In this document: piece after piece, positions 1-6,433 of the stretch
Layout of the letters: each line of letters starts with the position of its first letter
Position numbering within the stretch: position 1 is the stretch's first letter
The notes under the pieces: model-generated
The model's input: the letters and a program-made list of their open reading frames with translations, nothing else
Told to the model about the DNA's origin: nothing
Databases searched by the model: none
Position numbers and translations under genes: made by a program
Origin: DATGKD01 sp035294855
Lineage (GTDB): Bacteria; Actinomycetota; Acidimicrobiia; Acidimicrobiales; UBA8190
Length of the DNA: 15,005 bases
Assembly (NCBI GenBank): GCA_035294855.1
Contig: DATGKD010000080.1
Coordinates: 1-15,005, forward strand
Direction: 5' to 3'

Positions 1-592
1 CACCACCACGACGAGCACGTCGACCACCACCGCGCCCGTCCCTCCCCCGACGAGCGCGCCACCGTCCCCGGCGGCCGCATCGGCGTCGCCGCCCGCGCCC
101 GTGCCCGCCTGTACCCCGGTCGCGGTGCCGGGGGGCGCCTACGCCGTCGGCGACTCGGTGATGATCGACGCCCAGCAGCCGCTCCAGGCGTGCGTCCCGG
201 GGATCGCCGTGAACGCCGCGGTCAGTAGGCAGTGGTCGGACGGTGAGGCGCTCCTGCGTCAGGTGATGGCACAGGCCTCGACGCCCGCAGACGTGGTGGT
301 CGACCTCGGCACGAACGGCCCCATCGTCGACAGCGACTTCGACACGATGATGCAGGTGCTGCACGGCGCGTCGCGCGTCGTGTTCGTCACCGTCCATGTC
401 GACCGGCCGTGGCAGGACCAGGTGAACGCGGTGCTGGCACGCGGCGTGGGGCGCTACCCCACGGCGGCACTGGCCGACTGGCAGGCGCTCGCCGCGCAGC
501 ATCCCGAGTGGTTCTACGCCGACGGCACCCACCTGGCCATCGGTGGCCCCGGCGCCCAGGCACTGGCGGGGCTCATCGCGTCGAAGCTGTAA
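1..592 (+). CDS. Acyltransferase C-terminal SGNH-like domain (5'-truncated)
   Basis: The frame is open to the left edge (first full codon at base 2), so this is the 3' end of a longer gene. The visible part starts with a Thr/Ser/Pro/Ala-rich linker (bases 2-110) followed by an SGNH-hydrolase-like domain. Counting from the GTG at 101, it has block I GDSVM (nucleophile Ser19), GTNG (70-73), a VDRPW segment (100-104) and a C-terminal DGTHL with the Asp141/His144 pair. This Pro/Thr linker plus SGNH tail is typical of OafA/YrhL-type membrane acyltransferases (acyltransferase 3 family), which O-acetylate cell-surface glycans. The membrane domain would lie outside the window, so that assignment is inference. 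A free-standing secreted SGNH protein is the alternative. The gene ends 41 bp before the convergent aldo/keto reductase. Confidence 0.8.
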   Translation, partial: TTTTSTSTTTAPVPPPTSAPPSPAAASASPPAPVPACTPVAVPGGAYAVGDSVMIDAQQPLQACVPGIAVNAAVSRQWSDGEALLRQVMAQASTPADVVVDLGTNGPIVDSDFDTMMQVLHGASRVVFVTVHVDRPWQDQVNAVLARGVGRYPTAALADWQALAAQHPEWFYADGTHLAIGGPGAQALAGLIASKL

Positions 593-594
593 CG

Positions 595-622
595 CGCTCC
601 CCCGGACGAGTCCTCGGGGCGT
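595..622. terminator. Hairpin between convergent genes
   Basis: CCCCG (600-604) can pair with CGGGG (615-619) around a 10-nt loop, or CCCC and GGA can pair with TCC and GGGG with a small bulge. It fills the 41-bp gap between two genes that end towards each other. There is no U-tract on either strand, as is common for actinobacterial terminators. The call rests on position and pairing only. Confidence 0.35.
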
Positions 623-633
623 GCTGCCCGGCG

Positions 634-1605
634 TCAGCGCGCGAACGCCGCCTCGTCGATGCGCCGCATGACGTCGTCGTCGAGCAGCGGCACCACGTCG
701 AGCGCCTTCATGTTCTCGCGCACCTGCTCGACCCGGCTCGCGCCCGTGATGACCGTAGAGACGTGTGGGTTCTTCAGGCACCACGCCAGCGACATCTGGG
801 CGAGCGTGCACCCGAGCGAGTCCGAGACCTCCTTCAGCAGCCCCACGCGGCGGTTGCGCTTGGGATCGGTGAGCAGGCCCTGGAGCCATTCGTAGCCCTC
901 GAGCGCACCGCGGCTGTCCGGCGGCACGCCGTCGGCGTACTTGCCCGTCAACAGACCCGACGCGAGCGGGCTCCACGTGGTCAGCCCGAGGCCGACGTCG
1001 TCGTACAGACGGGCGAACTCCCAGTCGACCTTGCGCCGTTCGAAGATGTTGTACTGCGGCTGCTCCATGACCGGCTTGTGGAGGTGGTGGCGCTCCGCAA
1101 TGTCCCAGGCGGCGCGGATCTCGTCCGCCGCCCACTCGGAGGTGCCCCAGTAGCGCGCCCGGCCCGAGCTCACGATGTCCGACATGGCCCACACCGTCTC
1201 CTCGATGGGGGTGTGGGGGTCGGCACGGTGGCAGAACAGCAGGTCCACGAACTCGAGGTCGAAGCGTTCGAGCGAGCCCTCGATGGCCTGCAGGAGGTAC
1301 TTGCGGTTCAGCGTGTTCTTCATGTTGACCTCGTCGTGGAGGCCCCAGAAGAGCTTCGTGGAGACGAGGTACGCGTGGCGCGGCCATCCCAGCCGGGCCA
1401 GTGCCTTGCCCATGATGCGCTCGGACTCACCACCCGCGTACGACTCGGCGTTGTCGAAGAAGTTCACGCCCGCCTCCGCCGCCGCGGCCAGGCAGTCGGC
1501 GGCGAGGCCTTCGTCGATCTGGGGGCCGAAGCTCACCCACGACCCGAACGACAGCTCGCTCACCTGCAGGCCGGATCGGCCCAGTCGCCGGTGCTGCATC
1601 TCCAT
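634..1605 (-). CDS. Aldo/keto reductase (Kv-beta/YghZ-like)
   Basis: A 323-aa NAD(P)H-dependent oxidoreductase of the aldo/keto reductase superfamily, a cytosolic (beta/alpha)8 barrel that reduces aldehydes or ketones. The catalytic tetrad is visible: Asp51 and Tyr56 (FFDNAESY), Lys84 (STKLFWG) and His126 (LFCHRADPHTP). The cofactor-binding segments WSPLASGLLTGKY (211-223) and GASRVEQVREN (288-298) are present. These and the length fit the potassium-channel beta-subunit-like branch (AKR6/YghZ). The ATG at 1605 is chosen over the ATG eight codons upstream because a GAGGGGG Shine-Dalgarno sits just before it and the family normally begins with the M-x-[YH]-R-x-LG-x-SGL segment. It is monocistronic, convergent with the acyltransferase gene and downstream of a plausible promoter. 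The physiological substrate cannot be read from the sequence. Confidence 0.93.
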   Translation of the reverse strand: MEMQHRRLGRSGLQVSELSFGSWVSFGPQIDEGLAADCLAAAAEAGVNFFDNAESYAGGESERIMGKALARLGWPRHAYLVSTKLFWGLHDEVNMKNTLNRKYLLQAIEGSLERFDLEFVDLLFCHRADPHTPIEETVWAMSDIVSSGRARYWGTSEWAADEIRAAWDIAERHHLHKPVMEQPQYNIFERRKVDWEFARLYDDVGLGLTTWSPLASGLLTGKYADGVPPDSRGALEGYEWLQGLLTDPKRNRRVGLLKEVSDSLGCTLAQMSLAWCLKNPHVSTVITGASRVEQVRENMKALDVVPLLDDDVMRRIDEAAFAR

Positions 1606-1645
1606 GGTCGGCCCCCTCGAGGCGTGCACGGTCGTGGACGGCGGC

Positions 1646-1675
1646 AGCCTACGAGTGGAACAGCGGTGGCGTCAC
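1646..1675 (-). promoter_or_regulatory. Putative promoter of the aldo/keto reductase
   Basis: On the minus strand GTGACG (1675-1670) and TAGGCT (1651-1646) are separated by 18 bp. They match the actinobacterial housekeeping pattern TTGACN/TANNNT at the key positions. The predicted transcript starts near 1639 and would carry the GAGGGGG ribosome-binding site ahead of the ATG at 1605. Predicted by eye only. Confidence 0.35.
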
Positions 1676-1735
1676 GACGGCGAGCGGACCGCCGGCGGAA
1701 TCAGGCGACCGAGGTCAGCAGGAGCGGGAGCGGCG

Positions 1736-2800
1736 TCAGGGTCGGCCGGCGCCGACGAGACCGTTGCCCCAGATCCCCGCGATGCTCACGACCTGACCCG
1801 TCGACGGGGCGTGGACGACACTGCCGCCGCCCACGTAGATGGCCACGTGGGAGATCCCGCCGCCGTACCCCCAGAACACGAGGTCGCCCGGCTGGAGGGC
1901 CGACAGGGGGATGTGCGCCACCGCGTCGTACTGCGCCTGGGCGGTGCGCGGCAGGCCCACGCCGGCCTGGCCCCACGCCCACTGGGTGAGCCCCGAGCAG
2001 TCGAACCCGACCCCGGGACTTTCGCCTCCCCACGAGTAGGGGACGCCGATCTGGCTCTCGGCGGCCGCCACGGCGCGGGCCGCGCCGCCTGCCGGCGGGA
2101 GGTTGGGCAGCGTGGCGCCGCCCAGCTTGGCGACGAACGCCTGGTGGGAGGCGACCTGCTGCGCGGCCTGCTGTTGCTTGACGAGCGAGGCGATCTGACC
2201 CTTGACACCGGCGAGGGTCGACTCCTGGTTGGCCACCGTCGCTTCGGCCGCCTGGCGTGCGGAGGCCACCTGCGCGAGCGCCGCTTGGGCGTGCTGCTGG
2301 GCCGCCTGGAGCTGGGTCTGCTGCGCGGCGAGGTGCGTCTGCGCGACGTCCAGGGTGTCGATGGCGCCGGCGATGTCGCCGGTGGCCACCGATCGGTACT
2401 CGGTCGCCACCGCCGAGAGCTCGCCACTCGAGTTGAACAGCGCCTCGAGGCCGGCGTCGCTCGAGCCCGACATGTAGCTGTTGAGCGCGTCCTGACGCAG
2501 GCTCGCCTGATCGGCGGTGACCTGCACGCGGTCCGACGCGATCGTCGACTGGATCTGGGCGACCTGTTGGCCGAGCTGTTGGACCTGTTGCTGCGCGGCG
2601 TCGTACTGCTGCGAGATCTCGTCGAGCCGGACCTGGTCGCTCTGCAGCTGCGAGGTGATCTGCGCGGCCTGGGCGCGCGCGTTCGCGATGGGGTCGGCGG
2701 AAGCGCTGCGCGCCGAGGGGGCGACCACGCAGCAGAGCACTGTGACGACAGCTCCCGCCAGCGCGACGGTGCGCCCCCGCCACCGAGCACGCTGCGCCAT
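1736..2800 (-). CDS. Secreted NlpC/P60 peptidoglycan hydrolase with coiled coil (RipA-like)
   Basis: A 354-aa exported cell-wall hydrolase. Numbered from the ATG at 2800, it has a signal peptide (Arg-rich n-region 4-10, hydrophobic core 12-27, likely cleavage after ARSASA at about 35). A long Gln/Ala-rich coiled coil follows (about 37-225), then a linker and a C-terminal NlpC/P60 domain (about 240-354). The catalytic Cys268 (FDCSGL), His318 (GISHVAIYVG) and third polar residue His330 (VVHAPS) are all present. Such enzymes cut D-Glu/meso-DAP stem-peptide bonds at the septum, and the coiled coil usually holds the enzyme inactive or recruits it. In-frame TTG (2854) and GTG (2833) codons lie upstream. 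They add residues before the signal peptide, so 2800 is preferred although no clear Shine-Dalgarno precedes it. Confidence 0.92.
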   Translation of the reverse strand: MAQRARWRGRTVALAGAVVTVLCCVVAPSARSASADPIANARAQAAQITSQLQSDQVRLDEISQQYDAAQQQVQQLGQQVAQIQSTIASDRVQVTADQASLRQDALNSYMSGSSDAGLEALFNSSGELSAVATEYRSVATGDIAGAIDTLDVAQTHLAAQQTQLQAAQQHAQAALAQVASARQAAEATVANQESTLAGVKGQIASLVKQQQAAQQVASHQAFVAKLGGATLPNLPPAGGAARAVAAAESQIGVPYSWGGESPGVGFDCSGLTQWAWGQAGVGLPRTAQAQYDAVAHIPLSALQPGDLVFWGYGGGISHVAIYVGGGSVVHAPSTGQVVSIAGIWGNGLVGAGRP

Positions 2801-3121
2801 TGGAGCCGTCGAGTGGAACTCGACGTCAGTCACAATGGGGTTACTGCTTAGCAACCACCGTCTTGCGATCGCAAACGCAAGCTGGCGTCGGTGCGAACCG
2901 TGTCGCGCCCTGAGCTGGGTTTTGTTGACAATGTGGTTTTTGGGATCTTGTCATTTCACCCTCACGAAACGCGCAATTCCGCGTTCGGGGGTCACTGGCC
3001 GGCGACCCGTTTTGGTCAATTGCTCTTGAACTCGGCGTTCTCGAGGAAGATGCTGGCTGGGGGAGTCCGAGGTGTCCGTCGACGGTGTGCCCTCAGCGGG
3101 CTCGACAGGGAAGGCCTGCCC
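2801..3121. other. Divergent intergenic region with inverted repeats
   Basis: About 320 bp separates the divergent NlpC/P60 and hypothetical genes, the longest gene-free stretch here and visibly less GC-rich than its surroundings. It holds a perfect 12-bp palindrome TTGCGATCGCAA (2863-2874), an overlapping pair CTTGCG/CGCAAG (2862-2867 and 2876-2881), TGACAA/TTGTCA (2926-2931 and 2948-2953) and AACGCG/CGCGTT (2968-2973 and 2980-2985). A perfect TTGACA (2925-2930) is followed after 18 bp by TGTCAT, a weak -10 for the plus strand. I see no convincing small gene: the plus frame stays open from 2891, but its translation is not protein-like before 3122. Confidence 0.5.
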
Positions 3122-3493
3122 ATGACGATCGATCCTCTGCCCGAGTGGGACGACGACGCCTGCACGCACGCCCGGCTCCTCGACATGGCGCGCGAGCTCG
3201 GCCCGATCGCCAACAAGGGCGACCACAGCCGCCTGAGCGACCATGCCTCGTCGCTCCTCGAGGCCTTCGTCCGTCACGCCGAGGAGGAGCGCCCCCTCGT
3301 GCTCCGGCTGCCGCCGTTTACGGCCCGCCTCGTGGAGCACGGTCAGCAGCGGATCGTCGACCGCCTGGTGTCGCTCGTGCTCGAAGCGGACCTCGCCGAG
3401 GTGCCGTGCCGGTGCCCGGAGCTCGCCGAGGAGGTCGCCTCCCTCATCGAGGTCCAGATCGTCTCCGAGGAGTGGGACCAGTCGGACCGCTGA
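3122..3493 (+). CDS. Small acidic hypothetical protein, possibly hemerythrin-like
   Basis: A 123-aa protein I cannot assign to a named family with confidence. The ATG at 3122 is chosen because GGGAAGG lies 7 nt upstream, although the frame is open much further. It is acidic and apparently all-helical, with no signal peptide or membrane segment. Histidines and acids are spaced as in a four-helix bundle: His16, His35, His41, His52 with Glu54-Glu56 (FVRHAEEE), His73 (LVEHGQQR) and a late acidic Glu116-Glu117. This recalls the H...HxxxE...H layout of hemerythrin-like di-iron proteins, but the final HxxxxD motif is not clear. A Cys pair (CRC, 96-98) is also present. It stands alone, divergent from the NlpC/P60 gene and convergent with tRNA-Pro. 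Confidence 0.75.
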   Translation: MTIDPLPEWDDDACTHARLLDMARELGPIANKGDHSRLSDHASSLLEAFVRHAEEERPLVLRLPPFTARLVEHGQQRIVDRLVSLVLEADLAEVPCRCPELAEEVASLIEVQIVSEEWDQSDR

Positions 3494-3495
3494 GA

Positions 3496-3521
3496 GGCGA
3501 GCTCCGAGGCTGACGCTCGTC
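3496..3521 (+). terminator. Hairpin after the small hypothetical gene
   Basis: GGCGAGC (3496-3502) and GCTCGTC (3515-3521) form a 7-bp stem with one G-U pair and a 12-nt loop, three bases after the stop codon. It lacks a U-run. It also lies downstream of the convergent tRNA gene, so it could serve both strands. Confidence 0.35.
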
Positions 3522-3574
3522 CCCACGACTTCGTTCCTGTCGCAGGGGCCGTCGACCACGCTGTCGAAGGTGAG

Positions 3575-3649
3575 TCGGGCTGGGCGGATTTGAACCGCCG
3601 ACCTCCACGTCCCGAACGTGGCGCGCTAACCAAGCTGCGCTACAGCCCG
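3575..3649 (-). tRNA. tRNA-Pro (anticodon CGG)
   Basis: The minus strand folds into a complete cloverleaf of 75 nt. The acceptor arms CGGGCTG (3649-3643) and CAGCCCG (3582-3576) pair perfectly. The D arm is GCGC/GCGC with a GG-containing loop. The anticodon stem is CCACG/CGTGG with loop TTCGGGA, giving anticodon CGG, which reads the proline codon CCG and is followed by the usual G37. The T arm is GGCGG/CCGCC with loop TTCAAAT. The discriminator is A (3575). The 3' CCA is not encoded, as is usual in many actinobacteria. CCG is a common codon in such GC-rich genomes, and CGG is one of the expected proline isoacceptors. Confidence 0.97.
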
Positions 3650-3759
3650 TGCCGATCGGTATGCCGGAACGATCACCGCTCTCCGGACGGCGTCGATGCT
3701 ATCGCCGGTTCTCCGGGGACCTCCGCCGGGCCGTCGGCTACCCCTTCGGCGCAACCGCG

Positions 3760-4737
3760 CTAGCGGACGGCGCGGTTCGGTTGGGCCTCGGGCTCGGCGT
3801 CGGCCGCACGATCGGGGGATCTCTGCACGACGACCTTGCCGACGCGCCGGCGATCCATCTCGGCGACGCGCAGGTCCCAGCCGTCGTGGTGGAGCCGCTC
3901 CCCCTCTTCGGGGATGTGGCCGAAGGCGTCGAAGAGGAACCCGCCGAGGGTGACGTACTCGCCCTCGGGGACATCGATCCCCAGCTGCTCGCGCACGTCG
4001 TCGATGCTCGCCCCCCCGTCGACGAGCCAGCGCGTGCTGTCGACGCGGATGATCTCGGGCTCGCCGCCGGGGTCGAACTCGTCGTGCAGGTCGCCCACGA
4101 GAGCGCCGACGAGGTCCTTGATGGTCAAGATCCCGGCCACTCCTCCGTACTCGTCCACGACCACGGCCACCCGGCGGCGGTCCCGGCGCATGTCCGCCAG
4201 CACGTCGAGGACGAATCGGGACTCCGGCACCAGGTAGGGCTGACGGATCCGTCGTGAGATGTCGAGGGGCGAGAGGTTCTCGGACTCGCCACTCGACATC
4301 TCGGCGCCACCGGCGTCGTCGGCGGCCCCCGCGTCGACCTGCCAGCCCGAGCGGAACAGGTCGTTCACGTACAGGATGCCGATCAGCTTGTCGAGGTCGT
4401 CGTCGAAGACCGGGAAGCTGCTGTGGCCCGATTCCCGTACCGCGCGCGCCACGTCGGCGGCGGTCACGGGGATGGGGAGGCCCACCACGTCGACGCGCGG
4501 CGTCATGACCTCACGTGCCGGCATGTCGTGCAGGTCCTGCAGCGCGGCCAGGATCATCTGCTCCTGGCTTCCGCCCGACGCGCCGTTGGCGTGACGGGCG
4601 TCACGAGTGCCGAGCCCGCGGTCCTTGGTGCGGCCGCGCCCGGCTCCGGGACTTGGGGGGCGGTCCTCCGAAGATCGGCGGCGGAACACGGGGGTGTCAG
4701 CCCGGTGCGGTGGCCCTGGTGCGATCGGCGCCGCCAT
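3760..4737 (-). CDS. CorC/HlyC-like CBS-domain protein (no membrane domain)
   Basis: A 325-aa protein built like E. coli CorC. After a disordered Arg/Pro-rich N-terminus (1-57) come CBS domain 1 (about 73-130, with REVMTPRVDVVGL), a 28-residue acidic insertion (131-158), CBS domain 2 (about 165-215, with the signature DEYGGVAGILTIKDL) and a CorC_HlyC transporter-associated domain (about 226-306). There is no DUF21 transmembrane domain. CBS pairs in this family bind adenosine nucleotides and modulate Mg/Co efflux by membrane partners; which partner acts here is unknown. The ATG at 4737 overlaps the upstream receiver gene by 41 bp. The family homology only begins near residue 57, so GTG 4689 or ATG 4557 are alternative starts. 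It is the last gene of the ATPase operon, 110 bp before tRNA-Pro. Confidence 0.88.
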   Translation of the reverse strand: MAAPIAPGPPHRADTPVFRRRSSEDRPPSPGAGRGRTKDRGLGTRDARHANGASGGSQEQMILAALQDLHDMPAREVMTPRVDVVGLPIPVTAADVARAVRESGHSSFPVFDDDLDKLIGILYVNDLFRSGWQVDAGAADDAGGAEMSSGESENLSPLDISRRIRQPYLVPESRFVLDVLADMRRDRRRVAVVVDEYGGVAGILTIKDLVGALVGDLHDEFDPGGEPEIIRVDSTRWLVDGGASIDDVREQLGIDVPEGEYVTLGGFLFDAFGHIPEEGERLHHDGWDLRVAEMDRRRVGKVVVQRSPDRAADAEPEAQPNRAVR

Positions 4738-5164
4738 CGGCGAGGGGCGGCGCCACCAGGACGGGCACCGGCTGCAGCGACTCGTCGTGGTACGTGTCGC
4801 CGGCGAGGAGGGCGTTGACCGCCCGGCGGATGCGCATGGGGTCGAGCGGCTTGACGACCCAGCCTTCCGCGCCCGAGCGCCGAGCCAGGAAGACGTCCGC
4901 GCGCCGGTCGAGCAGCATCAGGACCGCCACGTGGGGGAGCTTGCCGTACGACTCCTCCAGGCGCAGCTCGAGGCACACGGCCATGCCGCCCATGTTCCCC
5001 ATCTGCAGGTCGACGACCACCAGATCAGGGTGGCGCTCCGCGACCGTCGGCGCCACGTCGTAGCCGGAATGCAGCTCGACGACGTCGGTGCCGGCCTCGT
5101 CGATGACGGTGACGACGTCGGCGCGCACCGACGGTGCGTCGCTGGCGACGACGATGGTGCGCAC
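4697..5164 (-). CDS. Stand-alone receiver-domain protein (atypical response regulator)
   Basis: A 155-aa CheY-like receiver domain with a short Pro/Ala-rich tail (131-155) and no DNA-binding or enzymatic output domain. The phosphoacceptor Asp52 (LVVVDLQMGNMGG) and the conserved Lys105-Pro106 (WVVKPLDP) are present. The N-terminal acidic pair is reduced to Ser8-Asp9, and the Thr/Ser that normally follows strand 4 appears to be Leu85 (VLMLLDRR). Without that residue the phosphorylation switch is expected to be altered, so the protein may act as a constitutive or phosphorylation-independent adaptor (inference). The start is GTG, 6 bp after the stop of ATPase 2. This implies co-expression with the Get3-like pair, and no histidine kinase is nearby. 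The gene runs 41 bp into the start of the CBS gene. Confidence 0.85.
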   Translation of the reverse strand: MRTIVVASDAPSVRADVVTVIDEAGTDVVELHSGYDVAPTVAERHPDLVVVDLQMGNMGGMAVCLELRLEESYGKLPHVAVLMLLDRRADVFLARRSGAEGWVVKPLDPMRIRRAVNALLAGDTYHDESLQPVPVLVAPPLADGGADRTRATAPG

Positions 5165-5170
5165 GGCTGC

Positions 5171-6433
5171 TCAGGCTACCCGGCCGAACATGTGGCCCGC
5201 GATGTGCGACAGGCCGTCCACGTCGTGCACGTCGGATTCGAGGAGCGGCACCCGGGCCACCGGCGACGGTGCCACCTGCGTCACGAGGGCGGCGAACGCC
5301 TCTTCCTCGCGGTGGTTCACCGCCTGGTAGCCGCGCAGGTTCGCCACGAGCGTCGCGAGGGCGGTGCCCGGCGGTGCTTCGGGCAGCTCGCCTCGAGCCT
5401 CGAAGGGGGGGTGGACCCTGTTCACCACGAGGCCCTCGACGGCGAGGCCTGACTCGTTGAGCTTGTCGGCGAACCACCCCGCTTCTTCCACGGTGTCGGC
5501 CCGCGGCGAGGTCACGAGCACGAAGGCCGTCGTGCGCCGGGCGAGCAGGCGGCGCATGTGGTCCGACCGCGTGCGGAAACCCTCCTCCATGCCTTCGAAA
5601 GCCTGGAAGAACGCCACCGCGTCGTGGACGATCTCCGCCCCCGCCACCTTCGACATCGTCCGCAGCAGTGCCTGCGTCGCCACCGACACCGCCCGCAGGT
5701 ACGCGCGCGTCGGCATGAGCAGGAATTGGAACAGCCGGTGGCCGAGGAAGCGCGTCAGCCGGCGGGGGGCGTCCAGAAAGTCGAGGGCGTTGCGCGTCGG
5801 CGGGGTGTCCACCACGACGAGGTCGTACCCGCCTTCTTCGACCAATTCGTAGAGCTTCTCCATCGCCATGTACTCCTGGGTCCCCGACAGTGCTCCCGTC
5901 AGGTTCTTGTACAGGCGATTGGCGAGGATGCTCTCGGCCTGTTCCCGCGACGACGCGTAGCGCCGGACGAGGTCGTCGAACGTCCCCTTGGGATCGAGCA
6001 TGAGCGCCCACAGCTCGCCCTCCCATGGTCCGGCGACGCGGTGGGGGGCGTTGGTGAGCTCACCCACGCCCATGGCGTTCGCCAGGCGCTTGGCGGGATC
6101 GATCGTCACGACGCAGGCCCGTCGACCCCGGCGCGCCGCCTCCACCGCGAACGCCGCGGCCACCGTGGTCTTGCCCACGCCACCCGAACCGCAGCACACC
6201 ACGATCGACCGCTCCTCCACGAGGTCGGTCAGCCCGGCGCCCGCCGGCCCGGGGAGCGGGGGGCGATCGGTGGACGGGGTGGGACGGGCCGCCTCCATCG
6301 CGGGTCTTGCACCTCGACCCCGGTCAGCGGCCCGGGAGCCGTTGGGCCCCGACACGCCGTCGCGCGCCGCGCCGGGCACCGATCCCGACCCGGGTCCCGA
6401 GTCGGCGACGGGGCCGCGCGGGGCACTCGTCAT
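5171..6433 (-). CDS. Get3/ArsA-family ATPase 2 (Rv3680-like)
   Basis: A 420-aa soluble SIMIBI ATPase. A disordered Pro/Gly/Arg-rich N-terminus (1-65) precedes the catalytic core. The core has the P-loop GSGGVGKTT (82-90), TIDPAKRLA (110-118), the ArsA-like GTQEYMAMEKL segment (184-194) and the switch II VVDTPPTRNALDF (207-219). A hydrophobic helical stretch (about 226-257) sits where Get3 proteins bind tail-anchored clients. The segment order closely matches my recollection of M. tuberculosis Rv3680, which pairs with Rv3679 as a bacterial Get3-like complex linked to glycerol and nitric oxide tolerance. The ATG at 6433 overlaps the stop of ATPase 1 (ATGA), implying translational coupling and equal stoichiometry. 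The second Cys of the eukaryotic Get3 CxxC is not obvious. Client or anion specificity is unknown. Confidence 0.92.
   Translation of the reverse strand: MTSAPRGPVADSGPGSGSVPGAARDGVSGPNGSRAADRGRGARPAMEAARPTPSTDRPPLPGPAGAGLTDLVEERSIVVCCGSGGVGKTTVAAAFAVEAARRGRRACVVTIDPAKRLANAMGVGELTNAPHRVAGPWEGELWALMLDPKGTFDDLVRRYASSREQAESILANRLYKNLTGALSGTQEYMAMEKLYELVEEGGYDLVVVDTPPTRNALDFLDAPRRLTRFLGHRLFQFLLMPTRAYLRAVSVATQALLRTMSKVAGAEIVHDAVAFFQAFEGMEEGFRTRSDHMRRLLARRTTAFVLVTSPRADTVEEAGWFADKLNESGLAVEGLVVNRVHPPFEARGELPEAPPGTALATLVANLRGYQAVNHREEEAFAALVTQVAPSPVARVPLLESDVHDVDGLSHIAGHMFGRVA

Noticed and set aside
1..110. Apparent CCACCACG/ACGACG-type repeats at the left edge, considered as a tandem repeat
   Set aside because: The bases encode a Thr/Ser/Pro/Ala linker in the frame of the SGNH domain, so the repetitiveness is explained by a low-complexity protein linker.
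1175..2851. Large plus-strand open frame opposite the NlpC/P60 gene
   Set aside because: It is antisense to a gene with complete catalytic motifs and a signal peptide, and its His/Arg/Gly/Leu-rich translation is typical of a GC-driven shadow frame.
2891..3121. N-terminal extension of the small hypothetical gene back to GTG 2891
   Set aside because: The extension crosses the less GC-rich, repeat-bearing spacer, has no protein-like pattern, and a good ribosome-binding site precedes ATG 3122.
3650..3759. Promoter for tRNA-Pro upstream of 3649 on the minus strand
   Set aside because: CATACC (3663-3658) sits at a suitable distance, but no -35-like hexamer is found at 16-18 bp. The tRNA may be served by read-through from the CBS operon. 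I could not support a call.
4607..5452. Plus-strand open frame opposite the receiver and ATPase 2 genes
   Set aside because: The translation is His/Asp/Val/Arg-rich with no motif, and both opposite-strand genes have clear family signatures.
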